DNA of 21,420 nucleotides from Lysobacterales bacterium (GTDB lineage Bacteria > Pseudomonadota > Gammaproteobacteria > Xanthomonadales > SZUA-36): the NCBI GenBank assembly GCA_026196445.1, contig JAPHTE010000474.1, positions 1 to 21,420 of the forward strand, written 5' to 3'. Within the stretch, counting starts at the first letter, position 1. Every line of letters starts with the position of its first letter. Made by a program: the position numbers and the translations under genes. Below are positions 15,352 to 21,420 of the stretch, in pieces. The notes under the pieces were generated by a model, which saw only the letters and a list, made by a program, of their open reading frames with translations, ran no database searches and was not told the origin of the DNA.

Positions 15352-15385
15352 AAAAAATGGCGACTGCTGACAGCCGCCATTTTTT
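15352..15385. terminator. Bidirectional rho-independent terminator between alkB and the Cys-rich gene
   Basis: Perfect 11-bp inverted repeat (AAAAAATGGCG / CGCCATTTTTT) around a 12-base loop that itself can fold (GCTG-A-CAGC). The A run on one side and T run on the other give a U tract in both directions. It sits 78 bases past the alkB stop and 16 bases past the stop of the convergent gene. Confidence 0.88.
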
Positions 15386-15401
15386 GAGCTTGCTTCAAAT
15401 T

Positions 15402-15593
15402 CTACAACGAGCAGGTCATGTCCTGGCCGCAGCATAACGGTGATTTGATCTTGCCGTGGCCATTCGGGCACTCGGAAATCTGAACCTCGGTGTTTTCGTC
15501 GATCTTGAGCGTACCGTTCTCCAACGGTGCGTCACACTTGCCACAGGTAGCATTAACGCTCATTCCACACACTTTACATTCATAAGTTGCCAT
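15402..15593 (-). CDS. Small Cys-rich metal-binding protein (rubredoxin/desulforedoxin-like), function unknown
   Basis: 63-residue acidic protein with eight cysteines: Cys6/Cys9 (CKVC), Cys17/Cys20 (CGKC), Cys42 (ECPNGHG), Cys54/Cys55 (SPLCCGQDM) and Cys61. The paired CxxC knuckles suggest a bound Zn or Fe. The SPLCCGQDM end resembles the iron-binding end of desulforedoxin domains, but the canonical rubredoxin pattern is not complete. Good ribosome-binding site GAGAGGA before the ATG. It is transcribed toward alkB and shares its terminator. It may be a redox carrier or a zinc ribbon; the sequence alone does not decide. The gene itself is likely real given codon quality, start signal and terminator. 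Confidence 0.8.
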   Translation of the reverse strand: MATYECKVCGMSVNATCGKCDAPLENGTLKIDENTEVQISECPNGHGKIKSPLCCGQDMTCSL

Positions 15594-15707
15594 TTACTGT
15601 CCTCTCGATTAGATGGTTGTGATTCATAAATAAGTATAACCCGAATCTGCCACGGCTTGAATGAAGTAGTCCCTATTACCGGATTTGCTTGCATTTCAAT
15701 TGCTGGG

Positions 15708-15725
15708 GTGCTGTACTTTCAGCAC
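15708..15725 (+). other. Perfect hairpin upstream of the lipoprotein gene
   Basis: GTGCTG-TACTTT-CAGCAC, a 6-bp stem with a 6-base loop, 36 bases before the lipoprotein ATG. It may lie in the leader RNA or be an operator; nothing further can be said. Confidence 0.4.
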
Positions 15726-15761
15726 GCTCATACAAGATTGAGTGAAGCGAAGGAGTTGATT

Positions 15762-16157
15762 ATGAAGCACCAGAAACTGTTTTACCTGTTGGTGGTTTGC
15801 ATGACAGTCGCCCTGGGCGCCTGCCAGAAAGAAGAAGCCACCACAGCAGACCAAGCCAAGAACGCGGTTGAAAGCATGAAGGAAGCCGGTTCCGATGCAG
15901 CTGATACTGCCAAGGACATGGCTGCAGACGCCGGTGATGCCATGGAGGACGCCTACGACGCTACTGCGGAAATGGCCGAAGATGCGGGCGACGCTATGGA
16001 AGATGCCTACGATGCCACCGCCGATATGGCTGAAGACGCCGGCGATGCGATGAAAGATGCCTACGACGCAACCAAGGAAACCGTTGAGGAAGCTGTGGAA
16101 GAAACGAAAGACGAAGCAGCAGAGGTTGTTGAAAAAGGCGGCGGCGGTAACGGCTGA
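15762..16157 (+). CDS. Acidic repeat lipoprotein, hypothetical
   Basis: 131-residue predicted lipoprotein. Residues 1-20 form a signal peptide with lipobox ALGAC, so Cys21 would be lipidated. The mature part is Ala/Asp/Glu-rich with few large hydrophobics, and is dominated by three near-identical 18-residue repeats (residues 53-106, unit like MAEDAGDAMEDAYDATAD), then a Glu/Lys-rich helix and a Gly-rich end. An amphipathic helix or coiled-coil rod is likely, reminiscent of LEA-like or apolipoprotein-like repeats. Strong AAGGAG ribosome-binding site at 15750-15755 fixes the ATG; an upstream in-frame start at 15657 would bury the signal peptide. I do not recognise a specific family. Confidence 0.85.
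   Translation: MKHQKLFYLLVVCMTVALGACQKEEATTADQAKNAVESMKEAGSDAADTAKDMAADAGDAMEDAYDATAEMAEDAGDAMEDAYDATADMAEDAGDAMKDAYDATKETVEEAVEETKDEAAEVVEKGGGGNG
15918..16079 (+). repeat. Three tandem 54-bp in-frame repeats
   Basis: Three consecutive 54-base units inside the lipoprotein gene encode 18-residue repeats beginning at Met53, Met71 and Met89. Protein identity between units is higher than DNA identity (GAC/GAT and GCC/GCG/GCT vary), which suggests selection on the protein after duplication. Confidence 0.9.
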
Positions 16158-16189
16158 GCCTTAGCTGGCTCAAGGTAAAAGGCCGGGAT

Positions 16190-16215
16190 CACTTATGGGC
16201 AGAAGCCTGTAAGTG
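16190..16215 (+). other. Hairpin in the lipoprotein 3' region
   Basis: CACTTA-TG-GGC-AGAA-GCC-TG-TAAGTG, a two-part stem with a 4-base loop, 32 bases after the lipoprotein stop. No T run follows. The 16158-16464 gap of 307 bases has no gene I can support: it contains this hairpin, the longer one at 16258-16294, and short palindromes near 16390-16415. Confidence 0.5.
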
Positions 16216-16257
16216 TTCGCGATCAACAAGGGTGAAAACCCGCGACTGGCAGGGCCA

Positions 16258-16294
16258 ATTGCTCCCACACTATTCACAACATTGTGGGAGCAAT
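16258..16294. repeat. REP-like perfect 12-bp inverted repeat
   Basis: ATTGCTCCCACA and its exact reverse complement TGTGGGAGCAAT flank a 13-base loop (16270-16282). The TGTGGGAGC core resembles repetitive extragenic palindromes of Pseudomonas-like genomes. It lies between converging genes (lipoprotein and GNAT), a usual REP location, and could also stop transcription or block 3' decay. Dispersion in the genome cannot be judged from this window. Confidence 0.6.
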
Positions 16295-16464
16295 GTCGCA
16301 CTTCCTGACATTTGCCTGTCTCCGGTTCAGGATATTCATAAGCATACCGCGGAAAACCGGTAGTTATGCTTTATCCGCGTATACCCCGCAGCGTGCTCCG
16401 GCACCATAAGCACGTCAGGCCATGCATTTAGTTCAGTATGTTTGTGACCGGCAAAGACCGGATC

Positions 16465-16974
16465 TCAGAGCATCATCTCGTATTGATAGGCCTCATCACC
16501 ATAAATACGGATCAACGGACCCCGGGTCATGCCCAACTTCTCGGCGACCCTGATCGACGCGATGTTCCCCGGTATGATCAACGCAATCAGCTTTTCAACC
16601 CCCAGGTCTTCCCTGGCGAACTCGACACAGGCTTGTGCCGCCTCGGTTCCGATGCCCCTGCCCCAGTATTCCGGTAAATAGCGGTAACCGACTTCCGGCA
16701 AGTCTATTTCCTCGATGTACTTGACACCGCAGAACCCGATCACCTCGCCGGTTTCCTTGAGTTCCACCGCAAAACGCCCAAAACCGTACTTTTTGTAATC
16801 GGCCAGGGGGCCTTGCTCAAGGCATTGCCGGGCTGCCTGCATATCCCTTAGCGGCTCGGACTCGGCATACTTTATGACGTCCGGGTCGGTGCCCAGCAAG
16901 TAGGTGATCTGCACGTCATCGGGGGTGAATAGCCGTAATCTCAGCCGCTCTGTTTCCAGCGTTGTGCGTATCAT
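16465..16974 (-). CDS. GNAT-family N-acetyltransferase (RimJ/RimL-like)
   Basis: 169-residue acetyl-CoA-dependent acetyltransferase of the Acetyltransf_3 type. Typical opening TTLETERLRLRLFTPDD; the acetyl-CoA pyrophosphate loop is visible as EYWGRGIGTEA (about residues 102-112, R/QxxGxG/A pattern); then VEKLIALIIPGNIASIRVAEKLGM (about 126-149), where the Asn-x-x-Ser helix is normal. Family members acetylate ribosomal protein N-termini or small amines; the substrate here is unknown. It lies 7 bases after the zinc-finger gene on the same strand, so the two are probably one transcript. Confidence 0.88.
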   Translation of the reverse strand: MIRTTLETERLRLRLFTPDDVQITYLLGTDPDVIKYAESEPLRDMQAARQCLEQGPLADYKKYGFGRFAVELKETGEVIGFCGVKYIEEIDLPEVGYRYLPEYWGRGIGTEAAQACVEFAREDLGVEKLIALIIPGNIASIRVAEKLGMTRGPLIRIYGDEAYQYEMML

Positions 16975-16981
16975 GGCTAAG

Positions 16982-17248
16982 CTACCTCAGTTGGCTGTCC
17001 TTGCTGCCCCGGCGGTTGTATCCGCTGACCGCGGCCTGTTGCTTGTCGTGCCTCGCCTGGCAGCTGACGCACAAACGAACACCGGGCACGGCCTCGCGCC
17101 TGGCTTCGGGGATTTTCGCACCGCACTCCCTGCAGTTGCGCAGACTTTCACCCTTGGGCAGGTTATTGCGTGCACGGCTGACCGCGTCCTCAATGGTGGC
17201 GTCGATCTGGTCCTGGACCGCGCCGTCTTTGGCAAAACCGCCTGCCAT
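16982..17248 (-). CDS. DksA/TraR-family C4 zinc-finger protein (YbiI-like)
   Basis: 88-residue protein with the DksA/TraR C-terminal zinc finger, Cys39/Cys42 and Cys60/Cys63, with the spacing and text CRECGAKIPEARREAVPGV typical of E. coli YbiI. It lacks the long coiled coil with the DksA acidic tip, so it probably does not act at the RNA polymerase secondary channel as DksA does. Ribosome-binding site GGAG is 7 bases before the ATG. First gene of a two-gene transcript with the GNAT gene; divergent from the patatin gene. Confidence 0.88.
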   Translation of the reverse strand: MAGGFAKDGAVQDQIDATIEDAVSRARNNLPKGESLRNCRECGAKIPEARREAVPGVRLCVSCQARHDKQQAAVSGYNRRGSKDSQLR

Positions 17249-17333
17249 GTATTTCTCCGTGGTAAAGGGGATGATTCATTCTAGCAAAAAGGCATCTGCT
17301 TCATTTACCCTGGTGAGACAAGCTGGTAAGAGC

Positions 17334-17363
17334 CTGACCTCTTTTCACCTATTCACCTATAAT
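17334..17363 (+). promoter_or_regulatory. Candidate sigma-70 promoter for the patatin-selO pair
   Basis: A perfect TATAAT hexamer at 17358-17363 lies 18 bases after CTGACC (17334-17339), which matches four of six -35 positions. Transcription would start near 17370, giving a leader of about 36 bases before the patatin start. Confidence 0.55.
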
Positions 17364-17405
17364 GAACCGGCAAACACATACTACCGATAAATCGCGGAAA
17401 CGAAG

Positions 17406-18326
17406 TTGAACGATTCCAAAGTCAAAGCAAAGATCGGGCTGGTCCTTGGCAGTGGAGCGTCGCGTGGCTGGTCACACATCGGGGTCATAAAGACGCTGTT
17501 GCGGGAAGGTATCGAGCCGGACATCGTATGTGGCACCTCGGTCGGCGCGATGATCGGCGCCGCATATCTTGCCGGCAACCTGCAGAAACTCGAGGACTGG
17601 GTGCTCGCCTCGACCCGGACCGACGTCTACCGGTTTTTTGGCGTCAAGTTCACGCAATCGGGGTTGGTGGACAGTGAACGGATGAGCCGCTTCCTGCACG
17701 ACTATGTCACCGGCGAAGACGTCCGCATCGAAGACCTGCCAAAGAAATTCGCTGCCGTGGCCACCAATCTCGAGAACGGGCGGGAGGTCTGGTTCCAGGA
17801 TGGAAATCTGGCGGATGCCGTCCAGGCTTCAATGGCCATGCCGGGCCTGTTCCCGGCAGTCCGTATCGAGCATCGCTGGCTGGTTGACGGGGGGCTCGTC
17901 AACCCGGTACCCGTTACCACCTGCCGCGCACTCGGTGCGGACATCGTCATTGCGGTCAACCTGAATTCCGACATAGTTGGCAAACGCAGCAGCAAACACA
18001 CACTGCCTGAAGCACCGGTCAAAAAGGGTGTACTGCAAAGCATCAAGAAAACGACCAAGGAATACTCGGCCTCGTTTTTTTCAGAACGTGACAGGGAGGA
18101 AGGTGCACCCGGTACATTTACAACCATTTCCCAGTCTATCAATATTTTCCAGGATCGCATCACGCGCAGCCGCCTGGCAGGTGACCCGGCCGAAGTGCTG
18201 ATCCTGCCAAAACTGTCACATATCGGCCTGCTGGAGTTCCACAAGGCGGACGTGGCGATCGAAGAAGGCGAAAACTGTGTCACCAAGGTGCTGGACGACA
18301 TCCACCACGCGATGAAACTGGGCTAG
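17406..18326 (+). CDS. Patatin-like phospholipase, RssA type
   Basis: 306-residue serine lipid hydrolase with the patatin Ser-Asp dyad. The oxyanion loop is GSGASRGW (15-22), the nucleophile elbow is GTSVG (43-47, Ser45), and the catalytic Asp is Asp161 in DGG. No signal peptide, so cytoplasmic or membrane-associated like RssA/RssB-type proteins. The start appears to be a TTG at 17406: a stop lies at 17388-17390 and no ATG or GTG fits before the oxyanion loop. The C-terminal 100 residues (from about 205) are family-variable. selO begins one base after the stop, so they are cotranscribed. Physiological lipid is unknown. Confidence 0.9.
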   Translation: MNDSKVKAKIGLVLGSGASRGWSHIGVIKTLLREGIEPDIVCGTSVGAMIGAAYLAGNLQKLEDWVLASTRTDVYRFFGVKFTQSGLVDSERMSRFLHDYVTGEDVRIEDLPKKFAAVATNLENGREVWFQDGNLADAVQASMAMPGLFPAVRIEHRWLVDGGLVNPVPVTTCRALGADIVIAVNLNSDIVGKRSSKHTLPEAPVKKGVLQSIKKTTKEYSASFFSERDREEGAPGTFTTISQSINIFQDRITRSRLAGDPAEVLILPKLSHIGLLEFHKADVAIEEGENCVTKVLDDIHHAMKLG

Positions 18327-18327
18327 C

Positions 18328-19800
18328 ATGACCCACGCCCCCCACCCGCCCTTCGACAACAGTTACGCGCGACTACCGGAGAGCTTTTATACGCGGCAAC
18401 ACCCCCAACCGGTACCAGCCCCGGAGTTGATACGCGTCAACCATTCGCTGGCTGATTACCTTGGATTCGATCCTGCTTGGCTGGAATCCGAGACTGGCGT
18501 TGGTTTTATCGCCGGCAACTACATACCGGGCGACGCCGACCCGGTCGCAACGGTGTATGCAGGTCACCAGTTTGGCGGCTGGGTTCCGCAACTGGGTGAC
18601 GGCCGGGCCATACTGCTGGGCGAAGTAATCGCACGCGATGGTGTGCGCCATGACATCCAGCTGAAAGGTTCCGGCCGCACACCGTATTCACGCGCGGGGG
18701 ATGGCCGTGCACCACTGGGCCCGGTACTGCGCGAATACATCGTCAGCGAAGCCATGGCTGCACTGGGTGTGCCGACAACGCGTGCCCTGGGTGCCGTGAC
18801 CACCGGGCAATTCGTGGTCCGTGAAGACCGCTTGCCGGGTGCGGTACTGGCGCGTGTGGCACAAAGCCACATCCGCATCGGCACTTTCCAGTACTTTGCA
18901 TCAAAACAGGATATCGACGCCCTGCAGACGCTGGTTGATCACGTCATCGAACGTCACTACCCACGGGCGGCCGGCGCCAATGAGCCCTTGCAGGCGATGC
19001 TGGCGGGTGTGGTAGAACGCCAGGCCAGCCTGGTCGCACAATGGCAACTGCTGGGATTCATCCACGGCGTGATGAATACGGACAATATGCTGCTCTCTGG
19101 CGAAACGGTCGACTATGGCCCCTGTGCCTTCATGGACGGCTTCGACAACAACGCGGTGTTCAGCTCCATCGACCACGCCGGGCGTTATGCCTACCGTAAC
19201 CAGGTCCAAATCGCGCACTGGAACCTGGCACAGCTGGTCCAGGCGCTGCTGCCATTGCTGGATGACGACCAGGAGCGTGCGGTCGGCAAGGGCCAGGCGG
19301 TCATCGACGAGTTTCCCGGCCTGGTACAGGCGGCCTACCGCAACGGCATATTCCGTAAACTCGGACTCGCAGGTGACGAATCCGGCGACGTCGCACTTGT
19401 CCAGGACTTGCTCGAGCTGATGCAGCAACACGGCAGTGATTTCACGCTGACCTTCCGGCGCCTGGCAGAATTGGCTGGAACGGATGAAAACACCGGTGAG
19501 ATTTTTCAGCTGGACGCGGCATTCGAACCCTGGCTGGAACGTTGGCGGTCACGCTTCGCGGAGAGCGAAGACGCTGCAACCAGGACGAGCGGGATGCTAC
19601 GAGCCAACCCGGTGTTCATACCGCGTAACCACCTCGTGGAGGAAGCCATCGTGGCTGCTGAGAACGACGGTGACTTCGCGCCATTCCACGCCCTGGTCGA
19701 CGTACTCGCGCACCCTTTCGACTACGACGCAAACCTCGAACGTTACGCCAGGCCGCCATTACCGGGCCAGGAAGTCAGGCAGACGTTTTGCGGCACCTGA
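18328..19800 (+). CDS. selO: Protein adenylyltransferase SelO (YdiU)
   Basis: 490-residue pseudokinase-fold enzyme that transfers AMP from ATP to Ser/Thr/Tyr of target proteins, linked to redox homeostasis. Visible landmarks: YAGHQFG (77-83), LKGSGRTPYSR with ATP-contacting Lys113, Arg176 and Arg183, the catalytic HGVMNTDN stretch with Asp252 and Asn253, and metal-binding Asp262 in VDYGPCAFMDGFD. The C-terminus ends FCGT, with Cys488 at the position that is selenocysteine in animal SelO. Full length for bacterial SelO (about 480-490). Its ATG is one base after the patatin stop. The residue set looks fully active. Confidence 0.96.
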   Translation: MTHAPHPPFDNSYARLPESFYTRQHPQPVPAPELIRVNHSLADYLGFDPAWLESETGVGFIAGNYIPGDADPVATVYAGHQFGGWVPQLGDGRAILLGEVIARDGVRHDIQLKGSGRTPYSRAGDGRAPLGPVLREYIVSEAMAALGVPTTRALGAVTTGQFVVREDRLPGAVLARVAQSHIRIGTFQYFASKQDIDALQTLVDHVIERHYPRAAGANEPLQAMLAGVVERQASLVAQWQLLGFIHGVMNTDNMLLSGETVDYGPCAFMDGFDNNAVFSSIDHAGRYAYRNQVQIAHWNLAQLVQALLPLLDDDQERAVGKGQAVIDEFPGLVQAAYRNGIFRKLGLAGDESGDVALVQDLLELMQQHGSDFTLTFRRLAELAGTDENTGEIFQLDAAFEPWLERWRSRFAESEDAATRTSGMLRANPVFIPRNHLVEEAIVAAENDGDFAPFHALVDVLAHPFDYDANLERYARPPLPGQEVRQTFCGT

Positions 19801-19870
19801 GAACCCTGCCTTTTGGCACTACCTGACCTCTGGGATCAGATTAAAATCACGGCAAAGCGGATTCAGGTGC

Positions 19871-20023
19871 AACTAAAGTTGAGATTTATCGGGACCAACT
19901 TCATCCGCCTTCGTCACCCCGGACTTGATCCGGGGTCCATTTTCCAACCGGCGGGAAATGGCTTCCGGCTTTCGCCGGAATGACGACAATAACTAAACTT
20001 GAGCCACATCAAAAGATTTATCG
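19871..20023 (+). repeat. Imperfect direct repeats flanking the REP-like element
   Basis: AACTAAAGTTGAG followed by AGATTTATCG occurs at 19871-19891 (the two parts overlapping by 2 bases), and AACTAAACTTGAG plus AGATTTATCG recurs at 19991-20023 with about 10 extra bases between the parts. The pair brackets the palindromic element at 19912-19985. This may reflect a duplication made when the element arrived, or a larger repeated unit. Otherwise the 19801-20095 spacer holds no gene I can support and no strong terminator for selO. Confidence 0.5.
19912..19985. repeat. REP/BIME-like element with two perfect hairpins
   Basis: A 74-base element with outer near-inverted ends (CGTCACCCCGG and CCGGAATGACG) and two inner perfect hairpins: CCCCGGA-CTTGA-TCCGGGG (19917-19935) and TTCCGGC-TTTC-GCCGGAA (19963-19980). 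The two stems share a CCGG core and stand tail to tail. This design, including the CCGGACTTGATCCGGGG text, is common among dispersed proteobacterial intergenic palindromes. It sits between two same-strand genes and could also reduce read-through. Confidence 0.75.
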
Positions 20024-20095
20024 CGAACACCAGCAGTGTTCACACCGGCTGTTTAGAGATAGACATGGTCGCCTGTTGAGAATTGGGAAATACAT

Positions 20096-21420
20096 ATGCA
20101 TTTCAAAACACTCGTTTTACTTTTAGCAACCGTGGCCATGTCTTCGTCGTGGGCCGGCGATGATCCCTATTTGTGGCTTGAAGATATCAACGGCGAAAAA
20201 GCCCTGGCATGGGTGGAAGCGCAAAACAAATCCACTGCCGAACGGCTGGAATCAAAGCCCATATTTGCACAGCTACTCGCGCAAGCCCGGGCAGCGCTGA
20301 ACTCTACTTCCCGGCTGCCAGAGGTTTACCAGGAGGAAGGCTGGCTGTACAACTTCTGGAAAGACGAAAACCACCCGCGTGGCATTTTCAGGCGCGCGAC
20401 GCTGGATGAATTCGCCGGGGACGAGCCTGCCTGGGAAACGGTCCTCGATATCGACGCTCTGAACACGGCCGAGGACAAGCAATGGGTCTTCAAGGGTATG
20501 GACTGCCTGCCGAAACGACCTGAACACTGCCTGGTTCACCTGTCGCCCGGTGGTGGCGACGCCAACGTGATACGGGAATTCAACTCCGTCGATAAAACCT
20601 TTGTCGAGGATGGATTTTACCTGCCGCGGTCCAAGGGCAACGCGACCTGGATCGATGCCGACACGGTTTACGTCTCAACAAACTTTGGTGAGGGTTCGAT
20701 GACAGACTCGGGTTACCCGAGGATCGTCAAGCGCTGGAAACGCGGCACGCCATCAAATGAGGCGGAGCTGATCCATGCAGGCAAAACATCGTCCGTCTGG
20801 TCCTACGCAGACCGCCTGCGTTCGGCCGGTGCTGATATCGACATGGTGCGCGAGGGCCTGACGTTCTGGACAACGCAACGTTACCAGTTGATCGACGGCA
20901 AAAAGCAAAAACTCGAATTGCCACTCTCGGCCGATATCAACGGCGCATTCCGGGGCCGCCTGATCGTTTCCCTGAAGGAAGACTGGAAACGCGGCGAGGT
21001 CACTTACCCGCAAGGCGCAGTGCTGGTCGCCGATACCGCGGCCTTGCGTGGTGACTCAAATGGCGTCATCGACGTGCTGGTCACGCCGGATGCATCGAGC
21101 GTCGTGGAAGCAGTTACGGCCACCGATGACACGATACTGGTAACCATGCTGGAAAACGTACGCGGTAAGATTTACCGCTATAACCCCAACCCGGAAGGTG
21201 GCTGGGAACGCAGCCTGATCACGTTTCCGGACAACGGCACGCTGGAAATTACCAGCACCGATAACGAAACCGGTAACTTCTTCGCCAGGTTCGAATCCTT
21301 CACCAGCCCGCCGGCGCTATACTACGTGGCTGCCAAAGACTGGCAACCCCGGCAGGTAAAAACCCAGGCGCCAACCTTTGACGGCGGCCGCTACCAGACC
21401 GAACAGTATTTCGCGACCTC
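20096..21420 (+). CDS. Secreted prolyl-oligopeptidase-family (S9A) protein, N-terminal part, cut by right edge
   Basis: The frame is open from the ATG at 20096 to the window end (441 codons). A signal peptide ends with SSSWA (cleavage likely after Ala20), so the protein is exported. The mature start DDPYLWLEDINGEKALAWVE is the classic S9A opening, and the following ~400 residues read as the seven-bladed propeller domain (for example YQEEGWLYNFWKDENHPRG). The catalytic alpha/beta-hydrolase domain with Ser-Asp-His lies outside the window, so activity cannot be checked. A weak GGGAAA ribosome-binding site precedes the start. Members cleave short peptides after proline or related residues. Confidence 0.9.
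   Translation, partial: MHFKTLVLLLATVAMSSSWAGDDPYLWLEDINGEKALAWVEAQNKSTAERLESKPIFAQLLAQARAALNSTSRLPEVYQEEGWLYNFWKDENHPRGIFRRATLDEFAGDEPAWETVLDIDALNTAEDKQWVFKGMDCLPKRPEHCLVHLSPGGGDANVIREFNSVDKTFVEDGFYLPRSKGNATWIDADTVYVSTNFGEGSMTDSGYPRIVKRWKRGTPSNEAELIHAGKTSSVWSYADRLRSAGADIDMVREGLTFWTTQRYQLIDGKKQKLELPLSADINGAFRGRLIVSLKEDWKRGEVTYPQGAVLVADTAALRGDSNGVIDVLVTPDASSVVEAVTATDDTILVTMLENVRGKIYRYNPNPEGGWERSLITFPDNGTLEITSTDNETGNFFARFESFTSPPALYYVAAKDWQPRQVKTQAPTFDGGRYQTEQYFAT

Noticed and set aside
15657..15761. N-terminal extension of the lipoprotein gene from an upstream in-frame start
   Set aside because: It would bury a clear signal peptide and lipobox, while a strong AAGGAG precedes the ATG at 15762.
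15918..16079. CRISPR-like or minisatellite array
   Set aside because: The repeats are in frame, coding, without unique spacers, and vary at synonymous positions.

Overview
The window reads as chromosomal DNA of a moderately GC-rich gammaproteobacterium that can live with and without oxygen. This placement is an inference from the gene families (CvfB, PbpG, AlkB, SelO, YbiI-like DksA/TraR protein, FNR-type box). I cannot name a genus.

Region 1 (1-12388, minus strand) is the core. A run of 16 tightly packed or overlapping genes, read from 11809 down past the left edge, encodes a membrane-bound group 4 [NiFe] hydrogenase. In transcription order it contains: a flavin/Fe-S electron-entry module (HydB, HydG); a 16-Cys ferredoxin-like protein; the hydrogenase core (NuoH-like, small subunit, NuoC-like, large subunit with all four Ni-Fe cysteines); a complete Mrp-type antiporter set in canonical A-B-C-D-E-F-G order, with MrpA split into a NuoL-like protein and an MbhD+MbhE fusion; and a NuoI-like two-cluster ferredoxin cut by the window edge. 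hypA, for nickel insertion, lies just upstream on the same strand. The promoter has a perfect FNR box and a well-placed -10 hexamer, so low-oxygen induction is likely. The inferred role is electron exchange between NAD(P)H and protons/H2, coupled to H+/Na+ movement. No formate dehydrogenase or CO dehydrogenase gene is visible.

Region 2 (12464-16157, mostly plus strand) holds a short CvfB-like S1 protein, a PBP7-type D-Ala-D-Ala endopeptidase, the alkane hydroxylase AlkB, a small Cys-rich protein convergent with alkB across a shared terminator, and an acidic lipoprotein with three 18-residue repeats. Region 3 (16158-17405) has a hairpin-rich gap, then a minus-strand pair: a DksA/TraR zinc-finger protein and a GNAT acetyltransferase. 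Region 4 (17406-21420, plus strand) has an RssA-like patatin phospholipase, SelO one base downstream, a REP-like two-hairpin element, and the first third to half of a secreted prolyl-oligopeptidase-family enzyme cut by the right edge.

The most notable content is the hydrogenase locus. It joins the diaphorase half of a soluble sulfhydrogenase (HydBG) to an Mrp-linked membrane hydrogenase. No tRNA, rRNA, CRISPR array or insertion sequence was seen.
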